Shown one piece after another: positions 1 to 5,943 of a stretch of 6,198 bases of DNA. The notes beneath the pieces were generated by a model. That model saw nothing but the letters and a program-made list of their open reading frames with translations. It made no database searches and was not told the DNA's origin. The stretch is taken from positions 1-6,198 of the forward strand of contig CALDOZ010000015.1 of assembly GCA_937912025.1 (NCBI GenBank), given 5' to 3'. This DNA comes from an uncultured Clostridia bacterium. GTDB lineage: Bacteria > Bacillota > Clostridia > Christensenellales > Borkfalkiaceae. The translations under genes and the position numbers were made by a program. Each line of letters begins with the position of its first letter. Position 1 is the stretch's first letter.

Positions 1-76
1 GCTTTAACGTAGAGTTGCGTAGTAGTTAAGCCGTTAGATATTGTAAAAAATTATTGAAGAACCTTAGCCTTTAAAA

Positions 77-1492
77 TTAGAATTCAATCTCTACATCACT
101 ATCATCAATAACTATTACGTCTTTAACACCAGTATCCCAAGTTGTTGACCAAGTTAATGCTTCGGCTCTTGAAGTAATGGTTATAACAAGGTTAGAACAT
201 CCAGTAAATGGAGAACCGCTAACGTTTACAACTTGCGAACCAAGTTCAAGTTCAGCAAGGTTGCTTGCGCCGATAAACGCATACTCGCCAATAGTTGTAA
301 CGGTTGAAGGAAGGTCTAACGACGTAGTTGTTTTTGCTACTGCATATTTAATAATTGTAGTACCGTCTGCAGAATATAAGTTGCCGTCAACTACTTTAAA
401 CGCTGTACTTTCGCTAGTAAAGTTTTTAACTGCCGTACATCCGTCGAATACGTTGCCAGAAATAGACGTTACGTCAGACGTAATATTAATAGTTTCTAAA
501 GATTTAGCATCCTCGTGAATAGCAGTTAACACACCGCTTTCAACAATTAACGCCTTTTCGTAATGAGCAGTAAATACTAAGTTACCAGTAGTTCCTGGCT
601 CTATAGTTACAGTCTTAATAGGAGTATCTTGACCTGCATAAGTCCAACCAACGAATACGAAATCTTTCTTAGTAGGATTATTTAACGTAAATGCAGGAGT
701 AACTGGCGTGTATGAAATTGGGTTACCTACAACCGTACCACCATCAAGAACGTATTCAATATCAAAGTTTTCCATAAAGTTAGCAGTAAATTCAAGGTTG
801 CCAGTAGTTCCCTTTACAACGTCAACAACTAACTTAGGAGTGTCTTGACCTGCATAAGTCCAACCAATAAAGTCGCAATTTGCTTTTACAGGATTTTTTA
901 AAGTAAACGTTTCCGTTTCAATATTATAAGTTATTGGGTTAAAAGGCGCTACTGAATCGCCATAATTATAAGTAATGGTATATTCAATAGGCGCGTAATT
1001 AGCCTTGAACGATTTATTACCTTTACTTCCCTTTTCAATATAAACGTTTTGTGATGGTAAGTCGTGACCATCATAAGTCCATCCAGTAAAGTTATAATAA
1101 TCTTTGGTAGGTTTATTTAACTTGAACGTTGGGGTTTCCATCGTATAAGTAGATGGGTTTTGAGTTGCGAGCGAACCGCCGTCTAAATTATAGTTTAATT
1201 TATAATTTGTCAAAGCAAATTTAGCGGTAAGAGTCATATCGCTATTAACGGCATTATCAAAAGACCAAGCAGAATCGCCGTTATACCAACCAATGAAATC
1301 GTAACCATCTTTAACAGGTTTAGTTGGAGCGGTTACTTTGCCACCAGCATCAACTTCCAAAGTAACGTCTGAAGTTACGCCAGAACTAAAAGTAACGTTA
1401 TACGTTTCACTTTCGCCACATGCAGTAATCGCAAATAACGAAATACTTAACGTTAAGCATATTATTAATAATGTTAAAAGTTTCTTTTTCAT
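77..1492 (-). CDS. Surface lipoprotein with InlB-type B repeats and BspA-like leucine-rich repeats
   Basis: Predicted lipid-anchored cell-surface protein of 471 residues; its exact role is unknown. The N-terminus is a lipoprotein signal peptide: a Lys-rich start, a hydrophobic stretch at about 5-22, and lipobox I-T-A-C with Cys25 as the acylated residue. Four B-repeat units (InlB/Listeria-Bacteroides repeat family) follow at about 30-92, 97-166, 171-239 and 243-311, each with a Gly-Trp pair (Trp69, 138, 211, 283). The first is a classic short unit and the next three are longer, with a period near 72. Residues 315-471 resemble BspA-type LRR_5 repeats (LPSTVTTIGEYAF, then PFTGCSNL). There is no LPXTG motif or C-terminal membrane segment, so anchoring is by lipid. 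The start at 1492 is chosen because AGGAGG lies 6 bases before it; an upstream ATG at 1522 would place that site inside the gene. Such proteins are often adhesins or carbohydrate- or protein-binding factors, but no ligand can be inferred here. It is separated from the pyr operon by a terminator. Confidence 0.88.
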   Translation of the reverse strand: MKKKLLTLLIICLTLSISLFAITACGESETYNVTFSSGVTSDVTLEVDAGGKVTAPTKPVKDGYDFIGWYNGDSAWSFDNAVNSDMTLTAKFALTNYKLNYNLDGGSLATQNPSTYTMETPTFKLNKPTKDYYNFTGWTYDGHDLPSQNVYIEKGSKGNKSFKANYAPIEYTITYNYGDSVAPFNPITYNIETETFTLKNPVKANCDFIGWTYAGQDTPKLVVDVVKGTTGNLEFTANFMENFDIEYVLDGGTVVGNPISYTPVTPAFTLNNPTKKDFVFVGWTYAGQDTPIKTVTIEPGTTGNLVFTAHYEKALIVESGVLTAIHEDAKSLETINITSDVTSISGNVFDGCTAVKNFTSESTAFKVVDGNLYSADGTTIIKYAVAKTTTSLDLPSTVTTIGEYAFIGASNLAELELGSQVVNVSGSPFTGCSNLVITITSRAEALTWSTTWDTGVKDVIVIDDSDVEIEF

Positions 1493-1498
1493 AAAAAA

Positions 1499-1504
1499 CC
1501 TCCT
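1499..1504 (-). promoter_or_regulatory. Ribosome binding site that fixes the lipoprotein start
   Basis: The minus strand reads AGGAGG, a full Shine-Dalgarno match, followed by six T residues and then the ATG at 1492. The spacing is right for the shorter start and rules against the in-frame ATG at 1522, which would add ten residues (MLKYIRRRFF) ahead of an otherwise normal lipoprotein signal peptide. Confidence 0.9.
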
Positions 1505-1512
1505 GCGTATAT

Positions 1513-1541
1513 ATTTTAACACATTGAAAAGCCTATTTCTA
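1513..1541 (-). promoter_or_regulatory. Candidate sigma-A-type promoter of the lipoprotein gene
   Basis: On the minus strand TAGAAA (1541-1536; four of six matches to TTGACA) is followed after exactly 17 bases by TAAAAT (1518-1513; five of six matches to TATAAT). TG one base before the -10 gives an extended -10 element. Transcription would begin near 1506, leaving a very short leader before the AGGAGG, which is a weakness of this assignment. The surrounding region is very AT-rich, so chance matches are easy. Other AT-rich hexamers farther upstream (about 1550-1605) could serve instead. Confidence 0.35.
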
Positions 1542-1640
1542 TAATGTTTTATATATTTTTAATATAATATTTTGCTTTTGTATTAAAATATGACAACTTT
1601 TTTACTGTCCTAATTTAAGTTTGTTATATATTTATAAAAT

Positions 1641-1671
1641 AATACCACGTCTTTTTTTCTGACGTGGTATT
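1641..1671 (-). terminator. Intrinsic terminator of the pyr operon
   Basis: A perfect 11-bp inverted repeat pairs AATACCACGTC (1641-1651) with GACGTGGTATT (1661-1671) around a 9-base loop. It starts 41 bases past the pyrB stop. Read on the minus strand, the stem is followed by ATTTTATAAATATA, a moderately U-rich tail. The loop is a T run on the plus strand and an A run on the minus strand, so the U tract comes only from the sequence after the stem. Its position at the end of five co-directional genes and before the lipoprotein promoter fits operon termination. A weaker bidirectional action is possible, but no plus-strand gene needs it. Confidence 0.8.
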
Positions 1672-1712
1672 TTCAACTATATTAACTTGTTTTGTTTTGC
1701 AAAGTTTTTATA

Positions 1713-2804
1713 TTACTCGATATACTCTTTTTCGCAATAAATACATCTATATACGCCGTTTTCTTTATCTGAAAGTTTAAATACTTGGTCGAGTTCTTGC
1801 TCGGTATTAGTAATACAGCGATGGTTTAAACACTTAAACTTATTTACTACTAATTGACCTTCAGCGTCATAGCCTTCCTTAGTAGGATTTTCGGCTTCTT
1901 TTAAAAGTTTTAAAATAAGCGCCATTCTCATAAGTTTGCCGTTCATAACTTGTTTAAAATAACAAGCGCGTGGATCTTTATCGATTTTAACGCTAATTTC
2001 ATTTACCCTTGGAAGCGGATGTAGAATTGACATTGATTTTTTAGCCGTTAAAAGTTTGTCCGGCGTTAAAATATAACTATCTTTTAATCTAATATACTCG
2101 TCAACGTCGGCAAAACGTTCTTGTTGAACTCTCGTCATATACAATACGTCAAGGTCGCCCATGTACTCTTCAAGAGAAGTAGTTTCAACGTACTGCATAT
2201 TAAACTTATCTAAAACTTCTTCTTTAACGTAATTAGGAAGTTTAAGTTCGTTTGGAGAAATGAGTACGATTTTTACGTTTTTATAACGCGCTAACGCGTT
2301 TATGAGCGAGTGTACCGTTCTACCATATTTAAGGTCACCGCAAAAACCTACGGTAATATTATCAAAAGTGCCGTGCTCTCTATAAATAGTTAAAAGATCG
2401 GCAAGAGTTTGCGTTGGATGACAATGTCCGCCGTCCCCCGCGTTAATTACTGGGATTGATGCGTTTAACGCTGCAACGTAAGGCGCGCCTTCTTGATAGT
2501 GACGCATTGCAATAATATCGGCGTAACAACTAATAACTTTTGCCGTATCGGCAACGCTTTCGCCTTTTGACGCCGAACTACTTGACGGCGATGAAAAACC
2601 TATAACGCTACCACCAAGTTCAAGCATTGCCGCTTCAAAACTAAGGCGCGTTCTCGTTGACGGCTCGAAAAATAGCGTAGCGAGTTTTTTACCCTTACAT
2701 TTTTCACTATATTTTATAGGATTTTTTGAAATATCAAGAGCAGTTTGTATAAGTTCGTCAATTTCACTTGTTGTTAAAGCAACTATATCGATAACACTTT
2801 TCAT
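1713..2804 (-). CDS. pyrB: Aspartate carbamoyltransferase fused to a PyrI-type zinc-binding tail
   Basis: Catalyses carbamoyl phosphate + L-aspartate to N-carbamoyl-L-aspartate, the committed step of pyrimidine synthesis, in the cytoplasm. Residues 1 to about 304 are a full catalytic chain. They include the carbamoyl-phosphate loop Ser49-Thr-Arg-Thr-Arg53, Lys80 in the mobile loop, Arg101, His129-Pro-Thr-Gln132, the GDLKYGRTVHSL block with Arg162, Arg225-x-Gln227 for aspartate, and HPLPR at 262-266. Residues 305-363 are an extension absent from ordinary PyrB (about 305 residues). It holds Cys325-x4-Cys330-x23-Cys354-x2-Cys357, the spacing of the zinc site of E. coli PyrI, with PyrI-like surroundings (CLNHRCI, CIYCEKEY). 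The allosteric ATP/CTP-binding domain of PyrI is missing. Full PyrB-PyrI fusions are known (for example Thermotoga maritima), but this is a shorter form. I infer a zinc-stabilised enzyme without classical CTP feedback. It is last in the operon, 21 bases after pyrE, with GGAG 5 bases before the ATG. Confidence 0.96.
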   Translation of the reverse strand: MKSVIDIVALTTSEIDELIQTALDISKNPIKYSEKCKGKKLATLFFEPSTRTRLSFEAAMLELGGSVIGFSSPSSSSASKGESVADTAKVISCYADIIAMRHYQEGAPYVAALNASIPVINAGDGGHCHPTQTLADLLTIYREHGTFDNITVGFCGDLKYGRTVHSLINALARYKNVKIVLISPNELKLPNYVKEEVLDKFNMQYVETTSLEEYMGDLDVLYMTRVQQERFADVDEYIRLKDSYILTPDKLLTAKKSMSILHPLPRVNEISVKIDKDPRACYFKQVMNGKLMRMALILKLLKEAENPTKEGYDAEGQLVVNKFKCLNHRCITNTEQELDQVFKLSDKENGVYRCIYCEKEYIE

Positions 2805-2825
2805 AATAACTCCATTAAACTATAA

Positions 2826-3458
2826 TTAACCGTTAATCCAACTTTCGTCAGAAGGATTATTTCTAAACTTAATAAGTCTTTCTACGTCTTCTTTTTTAAT
2901 GTAGCCTTCTTCAGCGGCAACTTCGGCGATGGTATCAAAGTCGGTAAGAGAAATATTCTTAACGTTTGCTTCTTTTAAGCGGTCAAGACCTTTTTTCATA
3001 CCATAAGTGAAAATACTTACTATACCTAAAACTTCCGCGCCCGCTTCTCTTAAAACGTTAACTACTTCAATACAACTTCCGCCAGTAGAAATAAGGTCTT
3101 CAACAACAACTACTTTTTGACCTTTTTCAAGTCTACCTTCAATTTGGTTTTGTCTACCGTGGTCCTTTGCGCCCGAACGAACGTAACCCGTAGGAAGATT
3201 TAAAAGGTGACCTGTTATTGCAGCGTGAGCAATACCAGCAGTTGACGTACCCATTAATACTTCAACGTCAGGATAATTTTCTTTAATTAAAGTTGCAAGA
3301 CCGTTTTCAACGTCATTACGAACGTTAACGCTAGTTAAAGTTAAACGGTTATCGCAATATACCGGACTTTTAATACCGCTTGCCCAAGTAAAAGGTTCTT
3401 CAGGACGGAAAAATACCGCCTTTATTGAAAGCAAATCTTTAGCAATAAGTTTTTTCAT
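2826..3458 (-). CDS. pyrE: Orotate phosphoribosyltransferase
   Basis: Transfers phosphoribose from PRPP to orotate, giving orotidine 5'-monophosphate, the substrate of the neighbouring pyrF product; cytoplasmic, and active as a dimer in the family. The 210-residue length is normal. Visible motifs are FTWASGIKSPVYCDNR (about 23-38) near the N-terminus, the flexible catalytic loop YVRSGAKDHGRQNQIEG (92-108) with Arg94, Lys98 and His100, and the PRPP-binding signature VVVVEDLISTGGS (116-128) with the acidic pair Glu120-Asp121. The loop resembles the Bacillus-type enzyme rather than the enterobacterial form. The start follows AAGGAG seven to eight bases upstream, in the 15-base gap after pyrF, so it is well supported. 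No sign of truncation or frameshift. Confidence 0.97.
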   Translation of the reverse strand: MKKLIAKDLLSIKAVFFRPEEPFTWASGIKSPVYCDNRLTLTSVNVRNDVENGLATLIKENYPDVEVLMGTSTAGIAHAAITGHLLNLPTGYVRSGAKDHGRQNQIEGRLEKGQKVVVVEDLISTGGSCIEVVNVLREAGAEVLGIVSIFTYGMKKGLDRLKEANVKNISLTDFDTIAEVAAEEGYIKKEDVERLIKFRNNPSDESWING

Positions 3459-3473
3459 AATCTATCTCCTTAA

Positions 3474-4172
3474 TTAACCAATAAATTCTTCAACGCATTT
3501 TTCGTATGCTTTAACGGGATCTTCCGCCGCCGTAATAGGTCTACCAACAACGATATAATCAGAACCAAGTTCTTTTGCTTTTGCCGGAGTAGTTACGCGT
3601 TTTTGGTCGCCTACTTCACCGCCCGCAAAACGAACGCCAGGTGTTACCGTTACAAAATTTTTACCGCAATAATCGTGCACTTTACCTGCTTCAAGCGGAG
3701 AACAAACTACACCGTCAAGCCCCGATTCTTCAGCCATTTTAGCATAGTGCATAACAACGTCTGCAATAGGCTTATCAATTAAAAGGTCGTTTTTCATACT
3801 CTCTTCGTCAGTAGACGTGAGTTGAGTTACCGCAATAAGCATAGGTCTTGTACCGTCTTCACGAGTTAAGCCTTCAATTGCCGCTTTCATCATATTTTTA
3901 GTACCAGCGGCGTGAAGATTACACATATCAACGTCAAGTTTAGAAAGTACAGCCATTGATTTTTTTACGGTATTAGGAATATCGTGAAGTTTAAGGTCTA
4001 AGAAAATTTTGTGTCCGCGTTTTTTAATTTCACGAACGATTTCAGGACCTGCCGAGTAAAAAAGTTCCATACCAATTTTAACAAAAGGTTTTTTACCTGT
4101 GAATTTATCTAAAAACGCAAGAGTTTTTTCCGCTCCGTCAAAATCACAAGCAATAATTACGTCTTTTCCCAT
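3474..4172 (-). CDS. pyrF: Orotidine 5'-phosphate decarboxylase
   Basis: Decarboxylates OMP to UMP, the last step of the pathway, in the cytoplasm. The 232-residue length is normal for the short (group I) bacterial enzymes. Visible active-site elements are Asp10 in ACDFDG, Lys32 in FVKIGMELFY, and the catalytic block FLDLKLHDIPNTV (57-69) with Asp59, Lys61 and Asp64. Next come the loop at TQLTS (116-120), VVCS (155-158), VTPGVR (176-181), and Arg211 in VGRPIT, which holds the phosphate. The ATG overlaps the pyrD stop by one base in a TAATG junction, and GGAGGTG inside the end of pyrD provides its ribosome binding site, so the two are probably translationally coupled. Start choice is secure. 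Confidence 0.97.
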   Translation of the reverse strand: MGKDVIIACDFDGAEKTLAFLDKFTGKKPFVKIGMELFYSAGPEIVREIKKRGHKIFLDLKLHDIPNTVKKSMAVLSKLDVDMCNLHAAGTKNMMKAAIEGLTREDGTRPMLIAVTQLTSTDEESMKNDLLIDKPIADVVMHYAKMAEESGLDGVVCSPLEAGKVHDYCGKNFVTVTPGVRFAGGEVGDQKRVTTPAKAKELGSDYIVVGRPITAAEDPVKAYEKCVEEFIG

Positions 4173-5083
4173 TATAAAGCACCTCCGATAATATCTTTTA
4201 AATTTTGTATTTTATATTTTTCCATAACGCGCGGTAAATCTTCAATAATTTGTTTGCACGCGTAAGGGTTTACTAAGTTTGCCGCGCCAACTTCAACCGC
4301 CGTAGCGCCAGCAAGCATCATTTCTATTACGTTTTCAGCGGTAGACACGCCACCCATACCAACAACGGGTATTTTAACGGCTTTTGCTACTTGATAAACG
4401 CATCTTACGGCTACCGGGAATACAGCGTCACCCGAATAACCGCCCGTAACGTTAGCAAGAAGCGGTTTGCGCTTTCTTAAATCAATTCTCATACCAAGCA
4501 AGGTATTAATTAAACTAACACCGTCCGCTCCACCGTCTTCGCACGCTTTTGCAATGTCAGAAATACTAGTAACGTTTGGCGATAATTTTATAATAACAGG
4601 CTTAGTCGTTACTTTTTTAACTGCTTCGGTAACAGTTTTAGCCATTTTAGGATCAGTACCAAAACTCATTCCGCCACCGTGCACGTTAGGACAACTAATA
4701 TTAACTTCAAGCCAACCAACTTGTTCTTGTTTATCTAATTTTTGACAAACTTCAACGTATTCGTCAATAGAAAACCCGCTTACGTTTGCCATAACTTTTT
4801 TATTAAAACATTTTTTAAGTTTAGGAAGTTCTTCTTGTATAACTTTATCTACGCCCGGATTTTGAAGTCCTACTGCGTTGAGCATACCCGACGGACACTC
4901 TGCAATACGCGGAGTTGCATTACCAAAGCGCGGTTCTTTCGTAGTGCCCTTAAATGAAAAAGTACCAAGTAAATTTATATCGTAAATTTCGTTAAATTCA
5001 TAACCGTAACCAAAAGTACCGCTTGCCGGGATAATAGGGTTATCAAGTTCAATTCCTAAAAGATTAACTTTTGTGCTTACCAT
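4172..5083 (-). CDS. pyrD: Dihydroorotate dehydrogenase, class 1B catalytic subunit
   Basis: Oxidises dihydroorotate to orotate with FMN. In class 1B enzymes electrons pass to the PyrK subunit and on to NAD+. The 303-residue length is typical. Visible features are the FMN-binding SFKGTT with Lys45, NAVGLQNPG (69-77), the catalytic Cys131 in NISCPNVHGGG (a cysteine base marks class 1; class 2 uses serine), Lys166 in IKLSPN, Asn193-Thr194, GGYSG (214-218) and the phosphate-binding VGMGGVSTAEN (241-251). The start overlaps the end of pyrK by seven bases, with AAGGAG eight bases upstream inside pyrK. This close coupling suits two subunits needed in equal amounts. The directly adjacent pyrK confirms class 1B rather than the fumarate-dependent 1A. 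Confidence 0.97.
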   Translation of the reverse strand: MVSTKVNLLGIELDNPIIPASGTFGYGYEFNEIYDINLLGTFSFKGTTKEPRFGNATPRIAECPSGMLNAVGLQNPGVDKVIQEELPKLKKCFNKKVMANVSGFSIDEYVEVCQKLDKQEQVGWLEVNISCPNVHGGGMSFGTDPKMAKTVTEAVKKVTTKPVIIKLSPNVTSISDIAKACEDGGADGVSLINTLLGMRIDLRKRKPLLANVTGGYSGDAVFPVAVRCVYQVAKAVKIPVVGMGGVSTAENVIEMMLAGATAVEVGAANLVNPYACKQIIEDLPRVMEKYKIQNLKDIIGGAL

Positions 5084-5811
5084 ACGATAATCTCCTTATC
5101 AAGAACGGGACCGTCTTTACAAATGCGAATATTTTTATACTTAGTTTTGCAAGAACAACCCATACACGCACCAAAACCGCAACCCATTCTTTCTTCAAAA
5201 CTAAACTGACCGTCTGAAGTGGTTGCCGAATATACCGCTTTAAGCATAGGCTCAGGACCGCAAGTATAAAAGAAAGAGTAGTTTTCAACTTCTTTCATTC
5301 CGTCCGTTACAAAACCTTTTACGCCAGCGCTACCATCAACCGTAGTTACGATAACTTTTGCGCCTAAGTTTTCAAATTCGTTTTTGTAAAAAACTTCACT
5401 TTTTGTGTTAAAACCTAAAATAACCGTTACTTTTTTACCCTTTTCAATGAGTTTTTTTGCAAGCATATAAAGTGGCGGAACGCCTACGCCCCCACCTATT
5501 AAAAGCGGTGTATCGCCACTCTTAGAAAGGTCGTAACCGTTACCTAAACCGGTAAGAACGTCAAGTTTATCACCCTTAACCATCTTACTCATAACTTCAG
5601 TACCAACGCCAACGACTTTGTATATAATCGTAAGAACGTTACCGCATACGTCGTTAACTGAAATAGGACGGCGAAGGTATAACCCGTCAAGTTTAATATT
5701 TACAAACTGACCTGGGTTAGTAATATGTGAAACGTCGCCTTGTAAAGTCATTTTATAAACGTCTTTAGTAAGACTTTCGTTTGTTAAAATTTCAAAATAT
5801 GATTGTTTCAT
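5077..5811 (-). CDS. pyrK: Dihydroorotate dehydrogenase electron-transfer subunit (FAD, 2Fe-2S)
   Basis: Partner of PyrD in the class 1B complex: it takes electrons from PyrD's FMN through a [2Fe-2S] cluster and FAD to NAD+. The protein has 244 residues. The N-terminal FAD domain shows LRRPISV (46-52). The NAD-binding domain shows LLIGGGVGVPPLY (103-115) and TCGPEPML (183-190). The C-terminal cluster site is Cys211-x4-Cys216-x2-Cys219, then Cys231 before KDGPV. Cys221 is an additional cysteine, and the last interval (11 residues) is slightly shorter than the 14 I recall for the Lactococcus protein. It is the first gene of the visible operon. The sequence AAAAGGAAAATA before the ATG gives an AGGA site five bases from the start. 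No promoter before it can be assigned with confidence. Confidence 0.96.
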   Translation of the reverse strand: MKQSYFEILTNESLTKDVYKMTLQGDVSHITNPGQFVNIKLDGLYLRRPISVNDVCGNVLTIIYKVVGVGTEVMSKMVKGDKLDVLTGLGNGYDLSKSGDTPLLIGGGVGVPPLYMLAKKLIEKGKKVTVILGFNTKSEVFYKNEFENLGAKVIVTTVDGSAGVKGFVTDGMKEVENYSFFYTCGPEPMLKAVYSATTSDGQFSFEERMGCGFGACMGCSCKTKYKNIRICKDGPVLDKEIIVW

Positions 5812-5893
5812 TATTTTCCTTTTGTTTTAAATAGTGATTAAAAAATATTTAGCCTAAGCAGTAACGCAGTATTGCGTAATTATTAATTAGTTT
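5812..5893 (-). promoter_or_regulatory. pyrK upstream leader, no recognised regulatory element
   Basis: This AT-rich stretch separates pyrK from the repeat array. It contains a short hairpin (ACGCA 5864-5868 with TGCGT 5873-5877, loop GTAT) and part of the AT palindrome at 5880-5898. I looked on the minus strand for a PyrR-binding anti-antiterminator with terminator and found neither, nor a uridine-sensing slippage promoter I could defend. No -35/-10 pair better than chance for such AT-rich DNA is present. The operon promoter may lie farther right, in or beyond the repeat array, or in an upstream pyr gene outside the window. Confidence 0.4.
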
Positions 5894-5898
5894 AATAA
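5880..5898. promoter_or_regulatory. AT-rich perfect inverted repeat, possible operator
   Basis: TTATTAA (5880-5886) and TTAATAA (5892-5898) form a perfect 7-base dyad around a 5-base centre, 69 bases before the pyrK ATG. The geometry would suit a dimeric repressor, but in DNA this AT-rich such dyads arise easily by chance. Its right arm overlaps the decayed repeat unit and the ATG at 5898. Confidence 0.2.
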
Positions 5899-5934
5899 TG
5901 TACGGTTTTAAAGGCAGAGTTATGAGCTTAGCTA
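5894..5934. repeat. Decayed leftmost unit of the 101-base repeat
   Basis: Aligned without any gap to 5995-6035 exactly 101 bases to the right, this stretch matches at 27 of 41 positions. The first ten bases (AATAATGTAC) are identical and the match falls off after AAAG. To its left the similarity disappears. It therefore looks like the margin of the array, where units no longer homogenised with the rest have drifted. Confidence 0.6.
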
Positions 5935-5943
5935 GGCTCATAA
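5920..5943. other. Perfect 8-bp hairpin at the array boundary
   Basis: TTATGAGC (5920-5927) pairs with GCTCATAA (5936-5943) around an 8-base loop; a T-G wobble at 5928/5935 could extend it. The right arm lies in the first full repeat unit and the left arm in the decayed unit. The T at 5941, the only base separating unit 1 from unit 2, is what makes the long arm pair. On the plus strand it is followed by AATTTTT, so it is terminator-like for plus-strand transcription, although no plus-strand gene is visible. On the minus strand it lacks a U tract. Confidence 0.5.

Noticed and set aside
1..32. Hairpin GCTTTAAC/GTTAAGC as a lipoprotein terminator
   Set aside because: The stem is short with a bulge and a 17-base loop, and any U tract on the minus strand would fall outside the window, so it cannot be assessed.
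71..80. Shared TTTTAAAGGC string between the left end (minus strand) and 5905-5914
   Set aside because: Only ten bases match, in AT-rich sequence, with no extension on either side, so it is not evidence of a second repeat array.
1493..1522. Ten-residue N-terminal extension of the lipoprotein from the ATG at 1522
   Set aside because: It would bury the AGGAGG site inside the coding region and place charged residues before a complete signal peptide; the start at 1492 has ideal spacing.
4467..4957. Two plus-strand open frames opposite pyrD
   Set aside because: They are antisense to a gene whose catalytic motifs are intact, and their translations show only low-complexity composition with no domain.
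5064..5288. Open frame overlapping the end of pyrK on the same strand
   Set aside because: It lies in another frame of pyrK across the cysteine cluster region, has no ribosome binding site of its own and matches no family I recognise.
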